From: an uncultured Tessaracoccus sp.
GTDB taxonomy: Bacteria > Actinomycetota > Actinomycetes > Propionibacteriales > Propionibacteriaceae
Direction of reading: 5' to 3'
DNA: 34,464 nucleotides
NCBI RefSeq assembly: GCF_947286155.1
Contig: NZ_CAMYPD010000030.1
Span: 1-34,464 of the forward strand
Below are positions 7,301 through 15,034 of the stretch, piece by piece. The notes under the pieces were generated by a model, which saw nothing but the letters and a program-made list of their open reading frames with translations, searched no databases and was not told where the DNA came from. The translations under genes and the position numbers were made by a program. Position 1 is the first letter of the stretch. Each line of letters starts with the position of its first letter.

Positions 7301-8146
7301 ATGGAACGATCCCTCAAGAAGTATTTCCCGCTGTTCGTGTTACCGACGTCGGTGGCGTTCCTCATCGCGTTTCTCGCGCCGTTCGCCATCGGCCTGTATC
7401 TCTCGTTCGCAGAGTTCACGACGATCAACGACGCCCAGTTCGTCGGCCTGAAGAACTACCAGCGAGCACTGGCCGAGAAGGACGGCTTCGTCGCATCCTT
7501 CGGATTCACGGTGCTCGTGGTCATCGTCTCGGTCATCACCGTGAACCTCTTCGCGTTCGCCATCGCCAAGCTCCTGACCCAGAAGCTGGCGGGCACCAAC
7601 GTCTTCCGCACCATCTTCTTCATGCCGAACCTCATCGGTGGCATCGTGCTCGGTTACACCTGGCAGTCGATCATCAACGCGATCCTCGCGCAGTACGGCA
7701 CCACGATCATCTCCAAATGGGAGTATGGGTTCGTCGGCCTGATCGTGCTGATCAACTGGCAGCAGGTGGGCTACATGATGGTCATCTACATCGCCGGTCT
7801 GCAGAACGTCCCGCCCGAGCTAACCGAGGCCGCAGCCATCGACGGCGCCGGCCGCTGGCAGGTGCTGCGCAACGTGACGATCCCCATGATCATGCCCACG
7901 ATCACGATCTGTCTGTTCCTCACGCTGTCCAACTCGTTCAAGCTGTTCGACCAGAACCTGGCACTCACCAACGGCGCCCCGTTGCGGCAGACCGAGATGG
8001 TGGCGCTCAACATCTTCCAGACCATGTTCGGTCGTGTCGGCACTGAGGGTGTGGGTCAGGCGAAGGCGGTCCTGTTCGTGATCGTCGTCGTGATCATCGC
8101 TCTGTTCCAGCTCAACATCACCCGCAGCCGGGAGGTCGAGGCATGA
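7301..8146 (+). CDS. Sugar ABC transporter permease (MalF type)
   Basis: A 281-aa inner-membrane permease of the binding-protein-dependent family with six likely membrane segments. The first is LFVLPTSVAFLIAFLAPFAIGLYLSF. The EAA loop that docks the ATPase reads ELTEAAAIDGAGRWQVLRNVTIPMIMP near residues 171-197. GGCAGG lies five bases before the ATG. It ends in ATGA overlap with the second permease, so the two are translationally coupled and will form a heterodimer. The matching ATPase is missing from this locus; many actinobacteria use one shared MsiK-type ATPase for several such systems. Confidence 0.93.
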   Translation: MERSLKKYFPLFVLPTSVAFLIAFLAPFAIGLYLSFAEFTTINDAQFVGLKNYQRALAEKDGFVASFGFTVLVVIVSVITVNLFAFAIAKLLTQKLAGTNVFRTIFFMPNLIGGIVLGYTWQSIINAILAQYGTTIISKWEYGFVGLIVLINWQQVGYMMVIYIAGLQNVPPELTEAAAIDGAGRWQVLRNVTIPMIMPTITICLFLTLSNSFKLFDQNLALTNGAPLRQTEMVALNIFQTMFGRVGTEGVGQAKAVLFVIVVVIIALFQLNITRSREVEA

Positions 8147-8997
8147 GCCAGCACACCATCAAACGCAACCCGGTGGCCGTCGCCACGACATACGTGCTGC
8201 TCATCGCGCTCACCGTGGTGTTCCTCGGCCCGATCGTGTTCATCCTGCTCAACTCGTTCAAGCAGAAGTTCGCGATCAGTGCCAACCCGTTCGCAATCCC
8301 CCTGGGGGAGATGTGGGCCGGCCTCGAGAACTACGTCACAGGGCTCACACGGCAGGGTTTCCTGGGCGCGATCGGGTGGTCGTTCTTTATCACTATCGCC
8401 TCGGTGGCGGTCATCGTGTTCCTCTGCGCGATGCTCGCCTACTACATCACCCGAGTGAAGCGGTGGTGGACGTCGCTGATCTACTACCTGCTCGTGTTCT
8501 CAATGGTCATCCCCTTCCAGATGGTGATGTTCCCGACGGTGAAGCTCGCCGATATGCTGGGGCTGGCCAATCCACTGGGCATGGTGGTCCTCTACCTGGG
8601 CTTCGGCGCAGGTCTGTCGACGTTCATCTTCTCCGGTTTCGTGAAGTCGATTCCCGTCGAGATCGAGGAGGCCGCCTACATGGACGGCTGTTCCCCGGTG
8701 CAGAGCTATTTCCAGATCGTCTGGCCGATTCTGAAGCCGGTGAGCATCACCGTCGCGATCCTCAATGCCATGTGGATCTGGAACGACTACCTGCTGCCGT
8801 ACCTCGTGATCGGCCTGTCGACGGAGTACAAGACGATCCCGGTCGTGGTGCAGCAATTCGTTGGCTCCAACGGCAACCGTGACATGGGGGCAATGATGGC
8901 CATGCTGGTGCTTGCGATCATCCCGATCATCGTCTTCTACATGTTTGCTCAGAAGCACATCATCGAAGGCGTAGTCGCGGGATCGGTAAAGGGGTGA
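8143..8997 (+). CDS. Sugar ABC transporter permease (MalG type)
   Basis: A 284-aa inner-membrane permease, partner of the preceding gene. It begins with the membrane segment TTYVLLIALTVVFLGPIVFILLNSF and carries the EAA loop VEIEEAAYMDGCSPVQSYFQIVWPILKP at about residues 171-198, followed by the MalG-typical WNDYLLPYLV. The C-terminus AQKHIIEGVVAGSVKG is the standard MalG-type end. GGGAGGT is found before the ATG inside the upstream gene. It is followed by the LacI regulator after only four bases, so the regulator belongs to the same transcript. Confidence 0.94.
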   Translation: MSQHTIKRNPVAVATTYVLLIALTVVFLGPIVFILLNSFKQKFAISANPFAIPLGEMWAGLENYVTGLTRQGFLGAIGWSFFITIASVAVIVFLCAMLAYYITRVKRWWTSLIYYLLVFSMVIPFQMVMFPTVKLADMLGLANPLGMVVLYLGFGAGLSTFIFSGFVKSIPVEIEEAAYMDGCSPVQSYFQIVWPILKPVSITVAILNAMWIWNDYLLPYLVIGLSTEYKTIPVVVQQFVGSNGNRDMGAMMAMLVLAIIPIIVFYMFAQKHIIEGVVAGSVKG

Positions 8998-9001
8998 GCT
9001 C

Positions 9002-10042
9002 TTGACCTCCCGGGTCACCATCAAAGACATCGCCAGGGAGGCCGGCGTCGGATTGACCTCGGTCTCCCGGGCGCTCAACGATCAACCGGGCCTGTCCGAC
9101 GAGACTCGCGCACGCATCCTCGAGGTCGCGAAACGTCTGGACTTCACCCCGAACCCCCATGCCAGGTCGTTGAAGGTCAAGCAGAATCCGCGGGCCATCT
9201 CAGCGCTGATGAAGGGCCCCACCAATCCGATGTTCCAGGCATTGGGAGACCATCTGGAGACGCTCATCCGTCAGCACGGATTCACCTTCGAGACGGTTCG
9301 TGTGCCCCACACCGCAGATGAGTACGCGAGCGCCGGACGTGTCGTCGAGATCGACAAACCGGCCGGGCTGCTTCTACTGGGCGGGACGGTCAACCCGTCA
9401 CCGGCACAGGTCAACTCGATCACGCTGCCGTTCGTGCTGCTCACCACGCCCCGGCTCGAAGGGGTTGACGAGGCCACCTACAGCTCTGTGCGTGTCGACG
9501 ACGAGGCCGCAGTGGCACTGCAGGTGCAGTCGTTGGTAGATCTGGGACACCGGCGCATCGCCTACGTCGGTATGCCGCCGGAAGAACACTCCGCCGGAGC
9601 CGTGCGGCTGCAGGCCTTCGTGCGTGCAATGGAGCGGGTGGGGCTGCCCTGCGGACCGGAGCTGCAGCTGTATGAGGAGACCGACCGTTCGCAGTACTAC
9701 ACCTTCGACTACGGACATCGGCTCACATCTGAGCTGCTCGAGCGTGGTACCGACGCCACCGCCATCTGTGCTGCCTCGGACACGATCGCGCTCGGGGCAC
9801 ACAAGGCGATCACGGAGCGGGGGCTCAAGATCCCCGAGGACTTCGCCGTCGTCGGATTCGATGGGATCGAGCAGTCCTGCTGGGTCCACCCGGAGCTGGC
9901 GACGATCGCGCAACCGCTGCAGGACATGGCCGCCACGGCGTGCGATCTGCTGTTCGCGCAGATCGACCACGGCCAGTCGCATCGCCATGTCGTCGTACCG
10001 GCACCGCTGGTGCGCAACGCATCACTCGGCCCGGTCAGATGA
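9002..10042 (+). CDS. LacI-family transcriptional repressor
   Basis: A 346-aa DNA-binding regulator. The N-terminal helix-turn-helix is VTIKDIAREAGVGLTSVSRALNDQPGLSDETRARI, followed by the hinge helix region (FTPNPHARSLK). A periplasmic-binding-like sensor domain fills the rest, with DLGHRRIAYVG and IPEDFAVVGFDGIEQ...TIAQPLQDM as family marks. The start is TTG, four bases after the permease stop, with a GGGGTGAG region in front. It most likely binds the two GGAAACGTT-type operators at 5745 and 5815 and is released by the transported sugar or a derivative. The effector is unknown. Confidence 0.93.
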   Translation: MTSRVTIKDIAREAGVGLTSVSRALNDQPGLSDETRARILEVAKRLDFTPNPHARSLKVKQNPRAISALMKGPTNPMFQALGDHLETLIRQHGFTFETVRVPHTADEYASAGRVVEIDKPAGLLLLGGTVNPSPAQVNSITLPFVLLTTPRLEGVDEATYSSVRVDDEAAVALQVQSLVDLGHRRIAYVGMPPEEHSAGAVRLQAFVRAMERVGLPCGPELQLYEETDRSQYYTFDYGHRLTSELLERGTDATAICAASDTIALGAHKAITERGLKIPEDFAVVGFDGIEQSCWVHPELATIAQPLQDMAATACDLLFAQIDHGQSHRHVVVPAPLVRNASLGPVR

Positions 10043-10662
10043 GATCCAGGCTCGGCCCCGATTCGCCACTGGCGCAGGCTATCTCCCAGTTCGCCGATGC
10101 TGTGGTGCTGAACCTGCTGTTTCTGGTGTGCTGCCTTCCGGTGGTCACGGCAGGCGCGGCGTGGACGGCCATGCAAGCCACGATGGTGGAGGTGGCGCGC
10201 GAGCAAGGGCCGAGGGTGTCGCGTCGTTTCTGGCAGCATCTGTGCACGAGCTGGCGGGGTGCGACACTGGCATGGCTCCTCGTGCTGGCACTCACCGTGC
10301 TGCTCGTGTGGGAGTATGGGGTCCTCGGGCAGTTTCCACAGTCGAGGGCGATCATCGTCGTCCAGGCGCTCGTGGTCACAGGGCTGCTCGTCGTGGCGCT
10401 GTGGGCGTGGTGGTTGTTTCCGCTTATCGGGGAGGGCATGTCACTTGGGCGCGCGGTCCGGTTGGCGTTGGTGCTGGCCTTCGTTCGGCTGCCGAGGGGG
10501 GTCGTCGGGCTGGCAGCAGCCGGGGTGCCGCTGTTGCTACTGTGGCTCGTCGACGGCGGGTGGCGCTTCGTGCTGCCCCTGATGTTCGTGGTGGGGTTTG
10601 CTCTGCTCGCGTTCGTCAACGCGGTGCTGCTCGCTCGAGCGCTCCCATCGGCAACTGCGTGA
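10039..10662 (+). CDS. DUF624 (YesL-like) membrane protein
   Basis: A 207-aa integral membrane protein with about five hydrophobic segments. The opening FADAVVLNLLFLVCCLPVVTAGAAWTAM matches the DUF624/YesL pattern (LNLLwllcclPvvTiGaA), a family found beside sugar ABC transporters and with unknown biochemistry. ATGA overlap with the LacI gene supports co-translation. Its 3' end overlaps the convergent MFS gene by 47 bases. A role in the same carbohydrate uptake is inferred from context only. Confidence 0.85.
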   Translation: MRSRLGPDSPLAQAISQFADAVVLNLLFLVCCLPVVTAGAAWTAMQATMVEVAREQGPRVSRRFWQHLCTSWRGATLAWLLVLALTVLLVWEYGVLGQFPQSRAIIVVQALVVTGLLVVALWAWWLFPLIGEGMSLGRAVRLALVLAFVRLPRGVVGLAAAGVPLLLLWLVDGGWRFVLPLMFVVGFALLAFVNAVLLARALPSATA

Positions 10663-11830
10663 TCGGTTGTGTCGCCAGTGCCCACACGGCCCCTCCCACC
10701 GCGAGCCCGCCGATCGCTGTCATCGCCACAGGCAGGGAACATGTGAGCAGCATCGCCGAGATGGCCAGCGGGCCTGAGAGCTGACTCGCCTGGGAGAACA
10801 TCGCCCAGATACTCAAGAACTTCGCCCGTCCGATGGGCGGGCTCAGATCCGCACCGATGGTCATGTTGATGCCCGCGCCCAGGCCGTTGCCGATGCTCAT
10901 CACGACGACAGCCACGACGAATCCCTGGCCGGTATTGGTGACGGGCGCGAGGATGAATCCCAGGCCGTAGATCGTGAGACATGCAGCGAGGACGGGGGAG
11001 CGACCCAACTGGTCCTTCAGGTAGCCACCGGGAAACATCAGTACCAACTCGACTGCGGCTCCCACTGCTACGATTAGGGAGATCTGGGACTCGTGCCAGC
11101 CCAGATGGGAGCCCCACAAGGCGATGAGGATCGGCTGCGCCACGCGTGCCGCGGCAAGGGTGAGGATCGAGATGCCGGCGAACCAGACGGCCTTCCAACG
11201 CACCCCCTCGGCCCGCTGCTGAGGCGCATTCGCCGTTGTCGCACGTCGCGCGGTGGCGTCGAAGGCCGCATTCAGGCGTCTCACATACAGCAGCGCCGTG
11301 GCCGCGACAGCCATCAGCACCGCGAACAGAAACACCGACCACATGGGGAATAACGCAAGCAGCGCCGCGCCGCACATGGGGCCGACAAGGTTGCCGGCCC
11401 GCATCGTCCCGCCGAGGGCGGTCATGGCACGGCCACGCTCCAACGAGGGGAGCGCGTCGGCAACCACGGCCTGCCTGGCGAGGCTCCACGCCACCCCGGC
11501 GGGGGAGCGCAGCACGAAGGCCGCAATGTAGAGCACCAGCGACCAGCGGGTCGGCCACGCCAGCGCCATCACCGTCACCAGCAGCAGGGCGCCGGCCACG
11601 GTGGTCGCCAGTGCCATCGCGCGGCGGTCGCCCACACGGTCGATGAAGACCCCGACGGGGACCGTGGAGGCGAGCGCAGCAGCACCCGAGATGGCCACGA
11701 GTGCGCTGGCCAGTGCCTCGCTGGCGCCGAGCTGGAGGGCTGCGAGGACCAGCAGGGGCATCGTTGCCCCGGTGCCAACCGCGAACAGGAAGGACGGCGC
11801 CAGCACGGGCCAGAAGATGAGTCGGTACAT
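10616..11830 (-). CDS. MFS transporter
   Basis: A 404-aa major facilitator with about 12 hydrophobic segments. The loop 2-3 motif appears as GVFIDRVGDRRAMALA (G-x-x-x-D-R-x-G-x-R-x). A duplicated halves pattern is visible, with the second half starting WKAVWFAGISILTLAAARVAQPILI. GGAAGGAG is the ribosome binding site a few bases before ATG 11830, and TAGGCT at 11855-11860 is a -10 candidate. It is convergent with the DUF624 gene and divergent from proA. The substrate is unknown; a sugar or drug efflux role is possible. Confidence 0.88.
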   Translation of the reverse strand: MYRLIFWPVLAPSFLFAVGTGATMPLLVLAALQLGASEALASALVAISGAAALASTVPVGVFIDRVGDRRAMALATTVAGALLLVTVMALAWPTRWSLVLYIAAFVLRSPAGVAWSLARQAVVADALPSLERGRAMTALGGTMRAGNLVGPMCGAALLALFPMWSVFLFAVLMAVAATALLYVRRLNAAFDATARRATTANAPQQRAEGVRWKAVWFAGISILTLAAARVAQPILIALWGSHLGWHESQISLIVAVGAAVELVLMFPGGYLKDQLGRSPVLAACLTIYGLGFILAPVTNTGQGFVVAVVVMSIGNGLGAGINMTIGADLSPPIGRAKFLSIWAMFSQASQLSGPLAISAMLLTCSLPVAMTAIGGLAVGGAVWALATQPITQLPMGALERAAPR

Positions 11831-11854
11831 GGGTCTCCTTCCGTCAGCCGGTTC

Positions 11855-11860
11855 AGCCTA
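11855..11860 (-). promoter_or_regulatory. -10 element of MFS gene
   Basis: TAGGCT on the minus strand, about 24 bases before ATG 11830. Unlike most starts in this window it is followed by a normal Shine-Dalgarno (GGAAGGAG). Confidence 0.5.
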
Positions 11861-11929
11861 GCTGCCGTAGCGTTGCCGTCGGTGGACGTCCTGACCCTGG
11901 ACAGCGCCCTGCCGGAGCAGAGACCGCAA

Positions 11930-11935
11930 TAGACT
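11930..11935 (+). promoter_or_regulatory. -10 element of leaderless proA
   Basis: TAGACT exactly seven bases before ATG 11943 with no Shine-Dalgarno. It gives proA its own promoter now that it is separated from proB. Confidence 0.55.
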
Positions 11936-11942
11936 CGGACGC

Positions 11943-13184
11943 ATGACGTTCCAAGACCAGGGCTTGGCGGCCCGTCGCGCCTCGTTCTCGCTTGCCACGC
12001 TCGATCGCGCATCGAAGGATGCCGCGCTGCACGAGATGGCCGACGCCCTCCTCGACGCCAAGCAGGAACTGCTCGACGCCAACGCCCGCGACGTGGACCG
12101 CGCCAGGCAACAGGGCACAGCCCAAGCGATGCTGGACCGACTCTCGTTGTCAGATGCCCGCATCGACGCGATGGTCGCCGGACTGCGGCAACTCGCCGCA
12201 CTTCCAGATCCAGTGGGCGACGTGGTGCGCGGCTGGAGGCTGCCGAACGGCGTGAGCGTCAGCCAGGTGCGCGTACCGCTGGGTGTGCTCGGCATCATTT
12301 ATGAGGCGCGTCCGAACGTCACTGCCGACGCCGCGGGCATCGCGCTGAAGTCCGGCAACGCGGTGCTGCTGCGAGGTTCCAGCTCGGCGCTCGAATCGAA
12401 CCGTGTCACCGTGGCGGCACTTCGACGGGGTCTCGAGGCCGCGGGGATCACCCCGGACGCGGTGCACCTCGTCGAAGGCAGCCGCGAGATCACGTCGGAG
12501 ATGATGACGGCGAGAGGCATCGTCGACGTGCTGATTCCGCGCGGGGGAGCGGGCCTCATTAACGCCGTCGTTGAGGATGCGACGGTGCCCGTCATCGCAA
12601 CAGGAACGGGCAATTGCCACCTCTACGTCGATGCCGCAGCCGACCAGCGCATGGCGCTCGAGATCCTCCTCAACGCCAAGACCCAGCGCCCCAGCGTCTG
12701 CAATGCCGTCGAGACGCTGCTCGTCCACGCGGACATCGCCGACGAATTCCTCCCCACCGCACTCACGGCACTGGCCGATGCTGACGTCACGGTGCACGGC
12801 GGTGAGGAAGTGCGTGGGTACTCTTCCGACGTCGTCCCCGCCACCGATGAGGACTTCGACACCGAATACCTCGCGCTCGACATCGCGGTGAAGGTGGTAG
12901 GAAGCGTCGACGAGGCCGTCGAGCATATCCGCGACCACACCACGGGCCACTCGGAGACGATCGTTTCTGAATCTCGACGCGCAATCGCGGCCTTCGTCGG
13001 TGGCGTCGATGCTGCTGCGGTGTTGGTGAATGCGTCGAGCCGATTCGTCGACGGCGGCGAGTTCGGCTTTGGCGCTGAGATCGGCATCTCGACGCAGAAA
13101 CTGCACGCACGGGGACCGATGGCGCTGCCGGAGATGACTTCGACGAAGTACATCGTCGAAGGATCAGGGCAAATCCGCTCGTGA
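11943..13184 (+). CDS. proA: Glutamate-5-semialdehyde dehydrogenase (gamma-glutamyl phosphate reductase)
   Basis: A 413-aa NADPH-dependent reductase for the second step of proline synthesis, using the product of ProB. It belongs to the aldehyde dehydrogenase superfamily. The catalytic cysteine is in TQRPSVCNAVETLLVH, at about residue 253. VPLGVLGIIYEARPNVTADAAGIALKSGNAVLLRGSSSALESN is the conserved nucleotide-binding region, and the C-terminal ASSRFVDGGEFGFGAEIGISTQKLHARGPMALPEMTSTKYIVEG is diagnostic for ProA. It is divergent from the MFS gene. A short membrane-peptide gene follows after 18 bases. Confidence 0.97.
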   Translation: MTFQDQGLAARRASFSLATLDRASKDAALHEMADALLDAKQELLDANARDVDRARQQGTAQAMLDRLSLSDARIDAMVAGLRQLAALPDPVGDVVRGWRLPNGVSVSQVRVPLGVLGIIYEARPNVTADAAGIALKSGNAVLLRGSSSALESNRVTVAALRRGLEAAGITPDAVHLVEGSREITSEMMTARGIVDVLIPRGGAGLINAVVEDATVPVIATGTGNCHLYVDAAADQRMALEILLNAKTQRPSVCNAVETLLVHADIADEFLPTALTALADADVTVHGGEEVRGYSSDVVPATDEDFDTEYLALDIAVKVVGSVDEAVEHIRDHTTGHSETIVSESRRAIAAFVGGVDAAAVLVNASSRFVDGGEFGFGAEIGISTQKLHARGPMALPEMTSTKYIVEGSGQIRS

Positions 13185-13189
13185 TTCGA

Positions 13190-13195
13190 TAGTGT
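13190..13195 (+). promoter_or_regulatory. -10 element of the 44-aa ORF and nadD operon
   Basis: TAGTGT exactly seven bases before ATG 13203. No Shine-Dalgarno. It suggests that the operon containing nadD and rsfS starts at this peptide rather than being only read through from proA. Confidence 0.5.
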
Positions 13196-13202
13196 GCTGC
13201 CC

Positions 13203-13337
13203 ATGAATCTTGTGCTGCTCGAAGCTTCGACCGAAGGTCTACCTCCCGTGCTGGCAGGCCTGGCTGCATTTGTTGCGTTGCTGAGCGCCCTCATTTGGGT
13301 GATCGGCATGGGTTCTGGGCGCCCGAACTCGAAGTGA
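13203..13337 (+). CDS. Small membrane peptide (44 aa) upstream of nadD
   Basis: An open frame of 44 residues, starting MNLVLLEASTEGLPPVLAGL. One hydrophobic segment spans about residues 15-36 (VLAGLAAFVALLSALIWVIGMG), and the C-terminus is short and polar (SGRPNSK). The stop overlaps the GTG of nadD as GTGA, and TAGTGT sits seven bases before the ATG, both good signs of a real gene. I know of short hypothetical membrane proteins at this place (between proA and nadD) in other actinobacteria, but have no named function for them. It is a likely single-pass membrane peptide. Confidence 0.7.
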   Translation: MNLVLLEASTEGLPPVLAGLAAFVALLSALIWVIGMGSGRPNSK

Positions 13338-14002
13338 CATCAACCGAACTCGGCATCGCTCGCAGTGAGCGGTCCCGCCGCTATCGCCTGGGCGTGATGG
13401 GTGGAACGTTCGATCCCATCCACCACGGCCACCTCGTGGCCGCATCCGAGGTCGCAGCGCGCTTCAGCCTCGACGAGGTGGTGTTCGTCCCCACCGGCAT
13501 CCCTTGGCAGAAGGCCGACCGCCAAGTCTCGCTGGCCGAAGACCGCTATCTCATGACGGTGATCGCGACGGCATCCAACCCGCAGTTCTCCGTGTCCCGG
13601 GTGGATATCGACCGTGAGGGCAACACGTACACCGTCGACACGCTGAAAGACCTCCGCGCCGAACGCGGCGACGACGTCGACTACTTCTTCATCACCGGCG
13701 CCGATGCGGTTCGGCAGATTCTCACCTGGCGCGGCGCCGACGAGCTGTTCGACCTCGCGCACTTCGTGGGCGTGACACGGCCCGGCGTCCCTCTGACGAA
13801 GAAGGATCTCAGCCACCTTCCCCTCAATTCCGTCACGCTGCTGGAGGTGCCCGCGCTGGCGATCTCGTCGACGGATTGCCGCGAGCGCACCCAGCAGGGG
13901 ATGCCCATTTGGTATCTCGTGCCGGACGGTATCGTGCAGTACATCGCCAAGCGCGGTTTGTATCCCGCCCCCGACTCTGGAGTTCCCCGTGACAGCCACT
14001 GA
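13334..14002 (+). CDS. nadD: Nicotinate-nucleotide adenylyltransferase
   Basis: A 222-aa cytoplasmic enzyme joining nicotinate mononucleotide and ATP to deamido-NAD in NAD synthesis. The nucleotidyltransferase signature GGTFDPIHHGHLVAASEVA lies near residues 23-41, and the second motif ISSTDCRERTQQGMPIWYLVPDGIVQYI near the C-terminus (the ISSTxxR motif). I start it at GTG 13334, which overlaps the stop of the small peptide gene as GTGA. An internal ATG right at MGGTFDP is possible but would remove the usual N-terminal extension. It overlaps rsfS by 14 bases. Confidence 0.95.
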   Translation: MTSTELGIARSERSRRYRLGVMGGTFDPIHHGHLVAASEVAARFSLDEVVFVPTGIPWQKADRQVSLAEDRYLMTVIATASNPQFSVSRVDIDREGNTYTVDTLKDLRAERGDDVDYFFITGADAVRQILTWRGADELFDLAHFVGVTRPGVPLTKKDLSHLPLNSVTLLEVPALAISSTDCRERTQQGMPIWYLVPDGIVQYIAKRGLYPAPDSGVPRDSH

Positions 14003-14354
14003 TGAAGCATTGGCCCTCACCCGCACTGCGGCGCTGGCCGCGTCGAAGAAATCCGGTGAGAACATCGTCGCGTTCGATGTGAGCGAGCAACTCAGCATCA
14101 CCGACGTGTTCCTCATCATCTCGGCGGGCAACGAGCGCCTCGTCGGGGCCCTCGTGGATGCGGTGGAGGAAGCGCTGCTGAAGGATGGGCGCAAGCCGGT
14201 GCGGCGCGAAGGCGACAGGGAGAACCGTTGGGTGCTGCTCGACTACGTCGACGTCGTCATCCATATCCAGCACGACGAGGAACGCACCCTCTACAACCTT
14301 GAACGGCTGTGGAAGGACTGCCCGACGATCAACCTAGAACTGCCGCAACCGTGA
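13989..14354 (+). CDS. rsfS: Ribosome silencing factor RsfS
   Basis: A 121-aa protein of the Iojap/RsfS family that binds ribosomal protein L14 and keeps subunits apart when nutrients are scarce. Family marks include LSITDVFLIISAGNERLVGALVDAVEEAL and the closing WVLLDYVDVVIHIQHDEERTLYNLERLWKDCPTINL. The start is GTG with CTGGAG seven bases before it, inside nadD. The stop overlaps the next gene as GTGA. The nadD-rsfS pairing is widespread in bacteria and supports both calls. Confidence 0.96.
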   Translation: MTATDEALALTRTAALAASKKSGENIVAFDVSEQLSITDVFLIISAGNERLVGALVDAVEEALLKDGRKPVRREGDRENRWVLLDYVDVVIHIQHDEERTLYNLERLWKDCPTINLELPQP

Positions 14355-14965
14355 CCCGCATCATCATGCTGCGCCACGGCGAGACGCTGTGGAACCGCGA
14401 AGGAAAGATGCAAGGCCAAGCCGACGTCGAGTTGAGCGAGCATGGCCGCGAACAGGCTCGGGAGGTTGCCGCCGAGCTCACCCAGTATGCGTTCGACGTG
14501 GTGTGGTCGTCGCCGCTGTCACGGGCGCTCGAAACCGCTCGCACGGTTGCCTCCGTGCAGGGCTTGGACGTTCATGTCGATGCCCGACTCGGCGAGATCG
14601 ACATGGGCGATTGGGCAGGCAAAACCTGGGCGGAGGTGTCGAAGACGCACCCAGAGAGGGTTGAGCGGTTGCGCGCGGGAGAGGATTTCCGTCGCTCGGA
14701 ATCAGGGGAGACCGCCGAAGAGATGGCCCGACGAGGCACCCGCGCGCTGCACAATATCGCGGCCAAGCACCCCGACCAGACGGTGCTCGTGGCCACGCAT
14801 GGGTTCTTTACGCGCGTGACGGTGGCATCGCTGCTGGAGCTGCCAGGCCTTGGTCGGGGGCTCGGCACACTGGGTAATGCCCATTGGGCCGAGCTGCGTC
14901 ACGACGATGCAGGCTGGACGCTGTTGGGGTATAACCTCGGTGGCGCGCAACCGCACGGCATGTAG
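14351..14965 (+). CDS. Histidine phosphatase family protein (phosphoglycerate mutase-like)
   Basis: A 204-aa phosphatase with the catalytic RHG motif at MLRHGETLWN (RHGE at 8-11), the second arginine in SSPLSRALETA, and the catalytic histidine in VLVATHGFFTRV. LGEIDMGDWAGKTWAEV carries the usual acidic residue. The family includes cofactor-dependent mutases and phosphatases; a small-molecule phosphatase is likeliest given the short form and the operon position after rsfS, where such genes are common in actinobacteria. The GTG start overlaps the rsfS stop. Confidence 0.9.
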   Translation: MTRIIMLRHGETLWNREGKMQGQADVELSEHGREQAREVAAELTQYAFDVVWSSPLSRALETARTVASVQGLDVHVDARLGEIDMGDWAGKTWAEVSKTHPERVERLRAGEDFRRSESGETAEEMARRGTRALHNIAAKHPDQTVLVATHGFFTRVTVASLLELPGLGRGLGTLGNAHWAELRHDDAGWTLLGYNLGGAQPHGM

Positions 14966-15034
14966 GTGAGTACTGCGCGAGCGAGAGCGAAACGTGAGAG
15001 AGTGGGACAAACAGCTCCAGAGGAGGAGTCGGCG

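Noticed and set aside
12150..13106. Antisense 318-aa open frame in proA
   Set aside because: Shadow frame of a highly conserved gene.
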